From: an uncultured Parabacteroides sp.
Lineage (GTDB): Bacteria > Bacteroidota > Bacteroidia > Bacteroidales > Tannerellaceae
Assembly (NCBI GenBank): GCA_910577325.1
Contig: CAJTMR010000002.1
Coordinates: forward strand, 1-64,000
Length of the DNA: 64,000 bases
Reading direction: 5' to 3'
The translations under genes and the position numbers were made by a program. Shown piece by piece: positions 33,914 to 43,064 of the stretch (positions are counted from its first letter, which is position 1; each line of letters opens with the position of its first letter). The notes under the pieces were generated by a model. It made no database searches. It saw only the letters and a program-made list of their open reading frames with translations, and was not told where the DNA came from.

Positions 33914-35112
33914 AGATAGGAGACAAGATAGCACTTTTTTATACGGCTATCACGATCGGAATTATTTCAGCGGTGATAGTCGTTTTCTATTTTGTGGCGA
34001 CCGACTATATCAGCCGCCTTTACTATTCCTATTTGACGGAGAAAGCATATGCGACGGCTCAGAAGCACTGGGAAAAGGATGAGCTGAACGAAGAAGATTA
34101 CGCTCGTATCCAGCAACATTATGAGGAGACGTTGCCTGTTGCGGCGGAAATTTTGCTGAACGCTGACAGTGTTATGGAGGCACATGCCGTTCTGTCTCGT
34201 TACCTGACTGATGAGAAGATCGCTTCTTTGTATGCAGGCAATGTGGTTCGTTTTCATGAAGGAAAAGAATTAGGGGCGGCTGTTTACTATCCTGATAATG
34301 AGGGTAATTTTATTGTGCTGGTTGTGTCGAGCAACCAGTATGGCGGGGATATTCAACATCGGATCGGCTGGTTGTTGCTGGGGATGTTAGTGATCAGTGC
34401 CGTCTTGGTCTATTTCGTAGGTCGATTGTATGCGACCCGTATGGTCGACCGTATCGATGCGGCCTACCAGAGTGAGAAGTCTTTTATCAGCAATGCTTCT
34501 CATGAATTGAATAATCCGCTTACGGCTATCCAGGGAGAATGCGAGATCAGCTTGTTGAAGGAACGTACGCCGGCTGAATACCAGGCTGCATTGGGACGTA
34601 TCGCTTCCGAAACAAAACGGATCATCCAGTTGATGAAGAACTTGCTTTTTCTCTCTCATGGAGACAAGGAGATTTTGAAGAATGCTCGTGAGACGGTTTT
34701 GTTGGCCGACTTCTTGATGCAGTTTGTGGGCAACCGCATTCGTTTTACGACCGACCATTTCGCTTTTGCCATTGAAGCGAATCCGCATCTGCTGAAGATT
34801 GCTATCGGCAACATTTTGAATAATGCCTGTAAATATTCGGGAGATGCGCCTGTCGAGATGCGGCTGAAAGGTTCTGTACTGACCATTACGGATACGGGAA
34901 TTGGTATTCCGAAGGAGGAGATAGCCTGTGTATACCAGCCTTTCTACCGTGCCTCTAATACGCGTGAGTTCGCAGGGCATGGTATTGGGTTGAGCCTTTC
35001 CATGCGTATCTTAAGAAGTTACAGGGCGGAAATCACGATTACGTCGGAAGTCGACAAAGGTACGTCGGTGGAAATTGAATTTTTTCAACATTTAAGCCGT
35101 TCTGATTGTTAG
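33910..35112 (+). CDS. Sensor histidine kinase
   Basis: This 400-residue inner-membrane kinase has a first membrane helix near residues 8-32, a periplasmic sensor region (about 33-150) and a second helix (about 155-175). The dimerisation domain has His198 in SNASHELNNPLTAI, and the ATPase domain has N-box NILNNACKYSG and G-boxes DTGIGIP and GHGIGLS. It most likely senses the metal exported by the adjacent pump and phosphorylates the upstream regulator. The periplasmic part has few His, Cys or Met residues, so the ligand is uncertain. Confidence 0.95.
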   Translation: MKIGDKIALFYTAITIGIISAVIVVFYFVATDYISRLYYSYLTEKAYATAQKHWEKDELNEEDYARIQQHYEETLPVAAEILLNADSVMEAHAVLSRYLTDEKIASLYAGNVVRFHEGKELGAAVYYPDNEGNFIVLVVSSNQYGGDIQHRIGWLLLGMLVISAVLVYFVGRLYATRMVDRIDAAYQSEKSFISNASHELNNPLTAIQGECEISLLKERTPAEYQAALGRIASETKRIIQLMKNLLFLSHGDKEILKNARETVLLADFLMQFVGNRIRFTTDHFAFAIEANPHLLKIAIGNILNNACKYSGDAPVEMRLKGSVLTITDTGIGIPKEEIACVYQPFYRASNTREFAGHGIGLSLSMRILRSYRAEITITSEVDKGTSVEIEFFQHLSRSDC

Positions 35113-35194
35113 ATATAAAGTAAATTCGCCATCATCGTGCTTTGGTGAACGAAGTTATTCGTGGAAAGATTATCTTTATATCGCTGATTTATTA

Positions 35195-35202
35195 TATTTT
35201 TG
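35195..35202 (+). promoter_or_regulatory. Probable -7 box upstream of the patatin-like gene
   Basis: TATTTTTG fits TAnnTTTG, 55 bp before the ATG at 35258. Confidence 0.4.
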
Positions 35203-35257
35203 TGGCCATTGTCCGGTGTGAGCCAGGCAATGGCTATTAATTTTATCGTAAACAGAT

Positions 35258-36124
35258 ATGGAAATAGATAGTTGCACAGGCCTGGTGCTTGAAGGAGGAG
35301 GAATGCGTGCCATCTTCACTGTCGGGGTGCTGGACTGCTTTATGGATCATGGGATTTGGTTCCCCTATACGATCGGTGTGTCTGCTGGGGCAAGCAACGG
35401 TATTTCGTATGCCTCCCGGCAACGCGGGCGCTCCCGGTTCAGTAATATCGACCTGCTGGAAAAATATGATTATATCGGTTTCAGACATTTTCTGCGAGGA
35501 CGGGGGTATATTGATATGAAATTCCTTTTTTATGTTTATCCGGAGAAATATTATCCGCTTGATTACGACACTTATTTTAAGTCCCCGGACCGTTTTGTCA
35601 TGGTTGCCAGTAATTGCTTGACGGGTAAAGCCGAATATTTCGAGGAGAAGCAGGATGCGGACCGCCTTGTGGATATTTGTTGTGCCTCTTGTACGCTTCC
35701 GGTGCTCTGTCCGGTAGCATATGTCGACGGTGTCCCAATGGTTGATGGTGGAGTCTGTGATGCCATTCCTATCCGGCATGCCATCGACGATGGTTTCCGT
35801 AAGAACGTGATTATCTTGACTCGGAACAAAGGTTACCGGAAGGAAGAAAAGGATTTTTGGCTACCAAGTTTCATCTACCGTAAATATCCTGCTATCCGGA
35901 AACAATTGAAACTGCGCTATCGCAAGTATAATGAAGTGTTGGATTATATTGACGAGCTGGAAGCGGCAGGAGATGCAATCGTCATTCGTCCGAAAAAAAG
36001 AATGGAAGTGGGTCGCACTACCAATGACCGTAAGAAATTGTCTCTCTTGTATGACGAGGGGTATGCCATCGGGCAATCCTTTGTTGAAAACAATCGGTTT
36101 GATTTCAAAACAGATATGTTTTGA
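35258..36124 (+). CDS. Patatin-like phospholipase
   Basis: This 288-residue alpha/beta hydrolase of the patatin family (RssA/YjjU-like) has the oxyanion GGGMR (13-17), nucleophile Ser42 in GVSAGAS and catalytic Asp163 in VDGG. Such proteins hydrolyse acyl esters of lipids. There is no signal peptide, so it is cytoplasmic or peripheral. It precedes cysQ by 79 bp, with a separate promoter between them, so a functional link to sulfur metabolism is not established. Confidence 0.92.
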   Translation: MEIDSCTGLVLEGGGMRAIFTVGVLDCFMDHGIWFPYTIGVSAGASNGISYASRQRGRSRFSNIDLLEKYDYIGFRHFLRGRGYIDMKFLFYVYPEKYYPLDYDTYFKSPDRFVMVASNCLTGKAEYFEEKQDADRLVDICCASCTLPVLCPVAYVDGVPMVDGGVCDAIPIRHAIDDGFRKNVIILTRNKGYRKEEKDFWLPSFIYRKYPAIRKQLKLRYRKYNEVLDYIDELEAAGDAIVIRPKKRMEVGRTTNDRKKLSLLYDEGYAIGQSFVENNRFDFKTDMF

Positions 36125-36176
36125 GTATCGGGTAAAAATGAAGGCCTTAAAATTCGGATTATTCAAGGGGATTCCT

Positions 36177-36184
36177 TACATTTG
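36177..36184 (+). promoter_or_regulatory. Probable -7 box of the cysQ promoter
   Basis: TACATTTG lies 19 bp upstream of the ATG at 36204, an exact consensus match. Confidence 0.5.
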
Positions 36185-36203
36185 TATATTAACATATTAA
36201 AAG

Positions 36204-37031
36204 ATGCAAGTGATGATGGACAATTATGCAAATTACCTGTATATAGCTATACGTGCCGCCCTCGATGCAGGCAAGGCTATTATGGATATTTATACCGATC
36301 CGAATTCTGATTTCGGTATTGAACGGAAGGCTGATAATTCGCCTTTGACAAAAGCCGATAAGAAATCCCATCAGATTATTTCGATGGCTCTGTCCGTGAC
36401 GCCGTTTCCTGTATTGAGTGAGGAAGGGAAGGATATTCCTTTTGCCGAACGCTCTGCTTGGAGTATGCTGTGGATCGTGGATCCGCTGGATGGAACAAAA
36501 GAATTTATCAAGAAGAATGGCGAATTTACGGTCAATATCGCCTTAGTGAAACAAGGAGTTCCGGTATTAGGAGTGATCTATGTCCCGGTACGGAAAGAAT
36601 TGTATTTTGCGGCAGATTCTGTAGGAGCCTTTAAGTTGACCGGGATAGACAGCGTATATCAGCCTTCAATGGATGAGATACGGGATAAATCTGTCCGCTT
36701 GCCTATTTCGATGGGGCATCAGGGAATCGTCGTGGTTGCTTCGCGTTCGCATCAGACGGAAGATACGACGGCTTTTGTCGATAATTTACGTAAACAGGGG
36801 CAACCGGTGACGTTGATCAGTAGCGGAAGTAGTTTGAAGATCTGCTTGGTGGCGGAAGGTACAGCCGATGTATATCCCCGTTTCGCACCGACGATGGAGT
36901 GGGATACAGCAGCGGGGCATGCGATTGCACGGGCTGCCGGATGCGATGTCTTTCATATCGATGGTAAAACACCTTTGAAATATAATAAGAAAGACCTTCA
37001 TAATCCGTGGTTCATTGTCAAACCGCTCTGA
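36204..37031 (+). CDS. cysQ: 3'(2'),5'-bisphosphate nucleotidase
   Basis: This 275-residue inositol-monophosphatase-fold enzyme converts 3'-phosphoadenosine 5'-phosphate (PAP) to AMP. Metal-binding motifs are LSEEGK, WIVDPLDGTKEF and EWDTAAGHAI. PAP is the by-product of sulfotransferases and PAPS reductase, so its place ahead of cysC-cysD-cysN and the sulfotransferase gene fits recycling of that by-product. Starts at 36204, 36213 or 36216 are possible; the first fits a short leader after the TACATTTG box. Confidence 0.94.
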   Translation: MQVMMDNYANYLYIAIRAALDAGKAIMDIYTDPNSDFGIERKADNSPLTKADKKSHQIISMALSVTPFPVLSEEGKDIPFAERSAWSMLWIVDPLDGTKEFIKKNGEFTVNIALVKQGVPVLGVIYVPVRKELYFAADSVGAFKLTGIDSVYQPSMDEIRDKSVRLPISMGHQGIVVVASRSHQTEDTTAFVDNLRKQGQPVTLISSGSSLKICLVAEGTADVYPRFAPTMEWDTAAGHAIARAAGCDVFHIDGKTPLKYNKKDLHNPWFIVKPL

Positions 37032-37125
37032 AAGAGATTTGTTTCGTTTGCTGAAACTTTTGGTCTGTAAGTAATATAATCCCTAAAATAGGTTATTGTA
37101 GTGAGATTAGGTTTAATATTCTTAT

Positions 37126-37133
37126 TACATTTG
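37126..37133 (+). promoter_or_regulatory. Probable -7 box of the sulfate-activation operon
   Basis: TACATTTG lies 103 bp upstream of the permease ATG. The leader between them is made of TTGATAATGG/TTGACAATGG-like units. Confidence 0.5.
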
Positions 37134-37140
37134 CAATCTT

Positions 37141-37230
37141 AATAGAACAATTGATAATGGATAATTGACAATGGACAATTAATGGTCTTTGTTTTTAATT
37201 TTCGATTGTCAATTTTTCAATTTTCAATTG
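37141..37230. repeat. AT-rich TTGATAATGG/TTGACAATGG repeat region
   Basis: Units such as ATTGATAATGG, ATTGACAATGG and their partial complements (GATTGTCAATTT, TTTTCAATTG) fill the leader of the permease gene. The same type of sequence precedes dapA, follows the sulfotransferase gene and starts the AAA ATPase gene. Confidence 0.6.
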
Positions 37231-37236
37231 AAAGAA

Positions 37237-38790
37237 ATGAACTTTGAAATAATATTTGTATTGCTGGCGTTGGCTGGCATGATAGCGGCGTTGATATGGG
37301 ATGGACTGAGGCCCGGGATGGTGTTACTTACGGTTGTGATTCTATTTCTCTGTGTAGGAATATTGACGCCGAAGGAAATGCTCGAAGGTTTTAGTAATAA
37401 AGGGATGATAACTGTCGGGATGTTGTTTCTGGTAAGCGAGGGTATCCGCCAGAGTGGAGCATTGGGACAGCTTATAAAAAAGTTGCTGCCGGAGGGGAAA
37501 ACAACCGTTTTCAAGGCGCAGTTGCGTATGCTTCCACCTATTGCTTTTGTCTCTGCTTTTCTCAATAACACGCCTGTTGTTGTTATTTTCGCCCCTATAA
37601 TCAAACGTTGGGCGGAGTCGGTCAAGTTGCCGGCGACGAAGTTCTTGATTCCTCTTTCGTATGTAACTATTCTGGGTGGTATTTGTACTTTGATCGGAAC
37701 ATCGACCAATCTGGTTGTGCATGGTATGATTCTTGATGCTGGATATGAAGGCTTTACGATGTTCGAGCTTGGGAAGGTGGGGATTTTTATCGCGCTGACA
37801 GGTATTATTTATTTGTTTGTGTTTTCCAGTAAGCTATTGCCGGATTCCCGTACTGACCGTTATGAGGAAGGGGAGGAAGATGGTAACCTTGGTAGTTTGC
37901 ATCGGGTGGAAGCTGTGTTGGGTTCTCGTTTTCCGGGTATCAACAAGACATTGGGGGAGTTCAATTTTACCCGTCATTACGGTGCGATCGTGAAAGAAGT
38001 GAAGAGCGGAGGTCAACGGTTTACACGTGATCTTGATAAGGTGACATTGCATGAAGGCGATACGCTGGTTCTTTGGGCGGATGATACGTTTGTACCGACA
38101 TGGGGTGAATCAAGCGTCTTTCTTTTGCTTGCCAACGGTACGGATGGTACGGAACCGGTTTCCCGCAAGAAGCGTTGGCTGGCATTGGGCTTGCTGATCT
38201 TTATGATCGTAGGTGCTACGGTAGGGGAGTTGCCTGTGGTGAAAGATGCGTTTCCCGGAGTCAGGTTGGATATGTTTTTCTTTGTTTGTATTACGACCGT
38301 CATTATGGCATGGACCAAGATATTCCCTCCTAAAAAGTATACCAAATATATATCTTGGGATATTCTGATTACGATAGCCTGTGCTTTTGCCATTAGCAAA
38401 GCAATGGAGAATTCTGGCTTTGCAACTTTGATAGCCCGGCATATTATCGACATGGCACATGATATCGGTCCGTATGCTTTGTTGGCGATCCTTTTTATCA
38501 TCACCAATATTTTTACGGAGTTGATTACGAACAATGCTGCGGCGGCACTTAGTTTTCCGATCGCTTTGTCGGTCGCTACGCAGTTAGGTGTGGACCCGAC
38601 TCCATTCTTTGTGGTGATCTGTATGGCGGCATCCGCGAGTTTCAGTACGCCGATTGGTTATCAGACTAATCTGATTGTGCAAGGTATCGGCAGTTATAAG
38701 TTCACGGACTTCGTGAGAATCGGTTTACCTCTTAACTTAATCACTTTTTTGATCTCGGTATTTGTGATACCTATGATCTGGAAATTCTAA
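37237..38790 (+). CDS. SLC13-family permease, probable sulfate transporter
   Basis: This 517-residue membrane protein has about eleven hydrophobic helices in the DASS/SLC13 arrangement and a central TrkA-C (RCK_C) domain (about residues 225-295, LDKVTLHEGDTLVLW). Characteristic segments include FLNNTPVVVIF, LIGTSTNLVVHG and the C-terminal NNAAAALSFPIAL and FSTPIGYQTNLIV. I start at 37237 (MNFEIIFVLL); the upstream extension is encoded by the AT-rich repeat. Members carry sulfate or dicarboxylates. Its place 9 bp before cysC argues for sulfate. Confidence 0.9.
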   Translation: MNFEIIFVLLALAGMIAALIWDGLRPGMVLLTVVILFLCVGILTPKEMLEGFSNKGMITVGMLFLVSEGIRQSGALGQLIKKLLPEGKTTVFKAQLRMLPPIAFVSAFLNNTPVVVIFAPIIKRWAESVKLPATKFLIPLSYVTILGGICTLIGTSTNLVVHGMILDAGYEGFTMFELGKVGIFIALTGIIYLFVFSSKLLPDSRTDRYEEGEEDGNLGSLHRVEAVLGSRFPGINKTLGEFNFTRHYGAIVKEVKSGGQRFTRDLDKVTLHEGDTLVLWADDTFVPTWGESSVFLLLANGTDGTEPVSRKKRWLALGLLIFMIVGATVGELPVVKDAFPGVRLDMFFFVCITTVIMAWTKIFPPKKYTKYISWDILITIACAFAISKAMENSGFATLIARHIIDMAHDIGPYALLAILFIITNIFTELITNNAAAALSFPIALSVATQLGVDPTPFFVVICMAASASFSTPIGYQTNLIVQGIGSYKFTDFVRIGLPLNLITFLISVFVIPMIWKF

Positions 38791-38799
38791 TAGTTGAAA

Positions 38800-39420
38800 A
38801 TGAAAGAAAAGCAAAATTCTAATATTTATCCTATTTTCGATAGGATGATGACGAGGGAGGATAAGGAGCGTTTGTTGAAACAACGCAGTGTGATGGTGTG
38901 GTTTACTGGATTGAGTGGTTCCGGAAAGAGTACGGTGGCTATGGCACTTGAGCGCGAGTTGCACAAATGCGGTTTATTGTGTCGTATTCTGGACGGCGAT
39001 AATATCCGCAGCGGGATCAACAATAATCTCGGTTTCTCGGCTGAAGATCGAGTAGAAAATATCCGCCGTATTGCTGAAGTAAGCAAACTCTTTATCGATA
39101 CAGGTGTTATCACTATAGCGGCTTTTATCAGTCCGAATAACGATTTGAGGGAAATGGCAGCATCTATTATAGGGAAAGAAAATTTTCTCGAAATATATGT
39201 CAGTACTCCGATTGAGGAGTGTGAGCGACGCGATGTCAAAGGGCTGTATGCGAAGGCACGTCGGGGTGAGATCAAGGATTTTACTGGGGTTTCCGCTCTG
39301 TTTGAAGTGCCCGAACATCCAGACTTGATGTTGGACACTTCTGTGCTGAGCTTGGAGGAGTCCGTGAGTCGTTTGCTTGGGCTTATATTGCCAAAGGTTT
39401 CCCCGGTTAAGAAAATATAG
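38800..39420 (+). CDS. cysC: Adenylylsulfate kinase
   Basis: This 206-residue APS kinase phosphorylates adenosine 5'-phosphosulfate at the 3' position to make PAPS. It shows the P-loop GLSGSGKST, DGDNIRSGINNNLGFSAEDR, the ISPNNDLRE lid region and IYVSTPIEECERRDVKGLYAKAR. The ATG at 38800 is used; a TTG six bases upstream is less likely. It is stand-alone rather than fused to CysN, and follows the permease gene by 9 bp. A palindrome starts at its stop codon. Confidence 0.96.
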   Translation: MKEKQNSNIYPIFDRMMTREDKERLLKQRSVMVWFTGLSGSGKSTVAMALERELHKCGLLCRILDGDNIRSGINNNLGFSAEDRVENIRRIAEVSKLFIDTGVITIAAFISPNNDLREMAASIIGKENFLEIYVSTPIEECERRDVKGLYAKARRGEIKDFTGVSALFEVPEHPDLMLDTSVLSLEESVSRLLGLILPKVSPVKKI

Positions 39421-39437
39421 TTTCATGGGCATGGAAC
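39420..39437. repeat. Short palindrome GTTTCATGGGCATGGAAC, copy 2
   Basis: This differs from the tsaD copy at 5958-5975 by one base and begins at the last base of the cysC stop codon. It lies in the 63-bp gap before cysD. Confidence 0.55.
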
Positions 39438-39483
39438 GGAAATTGAATCGAAAGGTAAGAATAATAACATTAAATAATATACA

Positions 39484-40392
39484 ATGTCAGATTATAAATT
39501 AAGTCATTTGCAGGAGCTGGAAGCCGAGTCTATTCATATCATCCGGGAGGTAGCTGCCGAGTTTGAGAATCCTGTTATGCTTTATTCTATCGGAAAAGAC
39601 TCTTCTGTCATGGTTCGCTTGGCCGAAAAGGCTTTTTCTCCGGGGAAAGTCCCTTTCCCTTTGATGCACATCGATTCTAAATGGAAGTTTAAGGAGATGA
39701 TCCGGTTTCGCGACGATTATGTGAAAAAATTTGGATGGAACTTAATTGTGGAGTCCAACATGGACGCTTTTCAGGCTGGTGTAGGTCCTTTTACGCATGG
39801 CAGCAAGGTGCATACGGACTTGATGAAGACGCAGGCGTTACTGCACGCACTTGACAAATATAAGTTCGATGCCGCTTTTGGTGGTGCACGCCGTGATGAA
39901 GAGAAAAGCCGTGCGAAGGAACGTATCTATTCGTTCCGCGATAAGTTCCACCAGTGGGACCCGAAGAACCAGCGTCCGGAATTGTGGGATATTTACAATG
40001 CTCGTGTCCAAAAAGGGGAGAGCATTCGTGTGTTCCCGCTGTCTAATTGGACGGAGTTGGATATCTGGCAATATATCCGTTTGGAAAATATTCCGATTGT
40101 ACCGTTGTATTTTGCCAAGGAACGTCCGTGCGTAGAGATCGATGGTAACCTGATCATGGCGGATGACGACCGTTTGCCGCAGCAATATCGTGATCAGGTA
40201 CAGATGCGTATGGTACGTTTCCGTACCTTAGGTTGCTGGCCGTTGACAGGAGCCGTGGAAAGTGATGCCGACACGATAGAGAAGATCGTCGAAGAGATGA
40301 TGACGACAACCAAGAGCGAACGTACGACACGCGTGATCGACTTTGACCAGGAGGCCAGCATGGAACAAAAGAAAAGAGAAGGATATTTTTAA
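39484..40392 (+). CDS. cysD: Sulfate adenylyltransferase subunit 2
   Basis: This 302-residue PP-loop ATPase forms APS from ATP and sulfate together with CysN. The SIGKDSSVMVRL motif (about residues 35-46), the GGARRDEEKSRAKER segment and the TLGCWPLTGA block near the C-terminus are standard. Length equals that of E. coli CysD. It is followed after 9 bp by cysN. Confidence 0.97.
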   Translation: MSDYKLSHLQELEAESIHIIREVAAEFENPVMLYSIGKDSSVMVRLAEKAFSPGKVPFPLMHIDSKWKFKEMIRFRDDYVKKFGWNLIVESNMDAFQAGVGPFTHGSKVHTDLMKTQALLHALDKYKFDAAFGGARRDEEKSRAKERIYSFRDKFHQWDPKNQRPELWDIYNARVQKGESIRVFPLSNWTELDIWQYIRLENIPIVPLYFAKERPCVEIDGNLIMADDDRLPQQYRDQVQMRMVRFRTLGCWPLTGAVESDADTIEKIVEEMMTTTKSERTTRVIDFDQEASMEQKKREGYF

Positions 40393-40401
40393 ATTGAAAT
40401 T

Positions 40402-41865
40402 ATGGCAACATTAAATATAAAAGAATACCTCGACAGAGATGAGCAAAAGGATTTACTTCGTTTTCTGACCGCAGGTTCGGTAGACGACGGCAAATCGACT
40501 TTGATCGGTCGTTTATTGTTTGACAGCAAAAAGTTATATGAAGACCAACTGGATGCCCTCGAACGTGACAGCAAGCGCATGGGGAATGCCGGTGATCATA
40601 TCGATTACGCCCTGTTGCTGGACGGCCTGAAAGCCGAACGTGAACAGGGGATCACCATTGATGTGGCTTATCGCTATTTCAGTACGAATAACCGTAAGTT
40701 TATCATTGCCGATACTCCGGGACATGAACAGTACACCCGTAATATGATCACTGGCGGTTCTACTGCCAACCTTGCTATCATCTTGGTGGATGCCCGTACG
40801 GGCGTGATTACCCAGACACGTCGCCATACATATCTGGTTTCGCTTTTAGGCATCAAGCATGTTGTATTGGCAGTCAACAAGATGGACTTGATTGATTTTG
40901 ACAAGAATATTTTCGACAAGATCGTTTCCGATTATAAGGAGTTTGTTGCTTCGTTGAATATCCCGGATATCACCTGTATCCCGTTGTCTGCTTTGGATGG
41001 CGATAATGTGGTGGAGAAGAGCAACCGTACTCCTTGGTATGGAGGTCAGTCGTTGTTGGACTTCCTTGAAACGGTTCCTATCGATCAGGATCGTAACTTC
41101 GAGGATTTCCGCTATCCGGTGCAATATGTATTGCGTCCGAATCTGGATTTCCGTGGTTTCTGTGGGAAAGTGTCCAGCGGAATCGTTCGCAAAGGCGATA
41201 CGGTGATGGCCTTGCCTTCCGGGAAAACATCCAAAGTGAAAAGTATCGTGACATACGACGGAGAATTGGATTATGCGTTCTCTCCCCAGTGTATCACCAT
41301 CACGCTGGAGGACGAGATCGACGTGTCACGTGGTGAAATGCTTGTTCATCCGGATAACTTGCCGATAGCGGACCGTAACTTCGAAGCTATGCTGGTGTGG
41401 ATGGATGAAGAACCGATGGACGTAAGCAAGCAGTTCTATATCAAGCATACAACTAACTTGACACGTGCTCGTGTGGACAGTGTCCGTTATAAGGTGAATG
41501 TTAATACGATGGAACAGTTGTCGGTCGAAAATGGTAAGCTGACAGCGGAAGATCTGCCGATGAAGCTAAACGAAATCGCTCGTGTCGTTTTCACGACTGG
41601 AAAGGAACTGTTCTTCGACTCGTATCAGAAAAACAGACAGACAGGATCTTTTATTCTGATCGATCCGATTACGAATAATACGTCGGCTGTCGGCATGATT
41701 ATCGACCGGGTGGATGTTCGCGACATGGTAACGGAAGATGCCTTGGCTGTGTTGAACTTGCCGGAATTGGGCATCGAAGCCGAGCATTTCGAAGCTATCC
41801 GTACTATTTGTAAAGAGCTCGAACGGCAAGGTGTTCCCGTAAAGTGTATAACAGAAAATAAATAA
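40402..41865 (+). CDS. cysN: Sulfate adenylyltransferase subunit 1 (GTPase)
   Basis: This 487-residue EF-Tu-like GTPase drives APS synthesis by CysD. G1 is GSVDDGKSTLIGRLL, G3 is DTPGHEQYTRNM and G4 is NKMDLID. Translation-factor beta-barrels occupy the C-terminal half. It ends without a fused APS kinase domain, consistent with the separate cysC. The sulfotransferase gene begins 3 bp after its stop, a strong sign of shared translation. Confidence 0.97.
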   Translation: MATLNIKEYLDRDEQKDLLRFLTAGSVDDGKSTLIGRLLFDSKKLYEDQLDALERDSKRMGNAGDHIDYALLLDGLKAEREQGITIDVAYRYFSTNNRKFIIADTPGHEQYTRNMITGGSTANLAIILVDARTGVITQTRRHTYLVSLLGIKHVVLAVNKMDLIDFDKNIFDKIVSDYKEFVASLNIPDITCIPLSALDGDNVVEKSNRTPWYGGQSLLDFLETVPIDQDRNFEDFRYPVQYVLRPNLDFRGFCGKVSSGIVRKGDTVMALPSGKTSKVKSIVTYDGELDYAFSPQCITITLEDEIDVSRGEMLVHPDNLPIADRNFEAMLVWMDEEPMDVSKQFYIKHTTNLTRARVDSVRYKVNVNTMEQLSVENGKLTAEDLPMKLNEIARVVFTTGKELFFDSYQKNRQTGSFILIDPITNNTSAVGMIIDRVDVRDMVTEDALAVLNLPELGIEAEHFEAIRTICKELERQGVPVKCITENK

Positions 41866-41868
41866 GGT

Positions 41869-42972
41869 ATGGGATTACTGGAATTTGACAAACTACCGAT
41901 CAATACTTTAGTGGGTGCTGACTGGAAAACGTTCAAGGCTGTGACAGCCAATAAAACGATCGACAAAGGATTTCGTAATAAATATTTTCTGACTAAATCT
42001 GTTTGCCGCCTGCTCAGCCTGTTGCAACCGTTCGAAGATGCGCGTTACCGTAAGATTGCGGACAAGCCGTTGGAGATGGACCCGGTATTCATTCTCGGAC
42101 ATTGGCGTAGTGGAACGACTTTTATGCACAATGTTTTCTCATGCGACAAGCATTTCGGCTACAACACGACCTATCAGACCGTATTCCCGAACCTGATGCT
42201 TTGGGGACAGCCTTTCTTCAAGAAGAACATGGCGTTCTTGATGCCTGACAAGCGTCCGACCGATAATATGGAGTTGAAGGTGGATCTTCCCCAGGAAGAG
42301 GAATTTGCCTTGGCAAATATGATGCCTTACACGTATTATAATTTCTGGTTCTTCCCGAAGCATATGCTCGAATATTGCGACCGTTATCTGCTTTTCGACA
42401 ATATCAGCGAACACGAGCGGGAAGTGTTTAAGGAAACGTTCCTCAAACTGATCAAGATTTCCCTCTGGAATACGAAAGGAACTCAGTTTCTGAGCAAGAA
42501 CCCGCCTCATACGGGACGCGTGAAGACATTGGTTGAAATGTTTCCGAATGCTAAATTTATCTATCTGAAACGGAATCCCTACACGGTGTTCGAGAGCACG
42601 CGTAGTTTCTTTACCAATACGATCCAGCCACTACGCTTACAGAATATCTCCACCGAGCAGATCGAAAGTAATTTTATCGAAGTATATCGCCGTTTGTTCT
42701 ATAAATATGAAGAACAAAAGCATCTGATACCCGAAGGAAACCTGGTAGAGGTGAAGTTTGAGGATTTCGAACAGGATGCTTTCGCCATGACAGAGGATAT
42801 ATACAAGAAATTAAACCTCCCCGGCTTTGAAGAGTCTAAAGATGAAATCGAGAAATATCTCGGGAAAAAGAAGGGCTATAAGAAGAACCGGTACAAGTAT
42901 GACGACCGCACGGTACGGCTTGTTGAGGAAAATTGGGGAATGGCTCTCAAAGAGTGGGGATATTCTTTATAA
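41869..42972 (+). CDS. PAPS-dependent sulfotransferase
   Basis: This 367-residue cytoplasmic sulfotransferase has a 5'-phosphosulfate-binding loop GHWRSGTTF (77-85) and a 3'-phosphate-binding stretch YLKRNPYTVFESTRS (about 230-244). The acceptor is not evident. From memory, a Bacteroides thetaiotaomicron sulfotransferase (BT_0416) encoded beside PAPS-synthesis genes sulfonates cholesterol and other steroids. This gene has the same context and may be orthologous, but I have not compared sequences. It is the last enzyme of the cysC-cysD-cysN operon. Confidence 0.92.
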   Translation: MGLLEFDKLPINTLVGADWKTFKAVTANKTIDKGFRNKYFLTKSVCRLLSLLQPFEDARYRKIADKPLEMDPVFILGHWRSGTTFMHNVFSCDKHFGYNTTYQTVFPNLMLWGQPFFKKNMAFLMPDKRPTDNMELKVDLPQEEEFALANMMPYTYYNFWFFPKHMLEYCDRYLLFDNISEHEREVFKETFLKLIKISLWNTKGTQFLSKNPPHTGRVKTLVEMFPNAKFIYLKRNPYTVFESTRSFFTNTIQPLRLQNISTEQIESNFIEVYRRLFYKYEEQKHLIPEGNLVEVKFEDFEQDAFAMTEDIYKKLNLPGFEESKDEIEKYLGKKKGYKKNRYKYDDRTVRLVEENWGMALKEWGYSL

Positions 42973-43013
42973 TGGACAATTGGGGAGGACGGAAAAATCT
43001 TCGTTGTCAATTA

Positions 43014-43038
43014 ACAATAGTCTGTTGTTGACTATTGT
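43014..43038. repeat. 9-bp hairpin in the AT-rich repeat after the sulfotransferase gene
   Basis: ACAATAGTC (43014-43022) and GACTATTGT (43030-43038) are perfect complements around seven bases. It is flanked by GGACAATTGG and TTGTCAATT units. It may terminate or pause transcription before the PCMD gene. Confidence 0.5.
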
Positions 43039-43064
43039 CGAATTTAAAAAAAATAGAATTTGAA

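Noticed and set aside
35118..35160. TTCGCCA/TGGTGAA hairpin after the sensor kinase gene.
   Set aside because: The stem is short and contains a wobble, and no T-run follows, so it is not called as a terminator.
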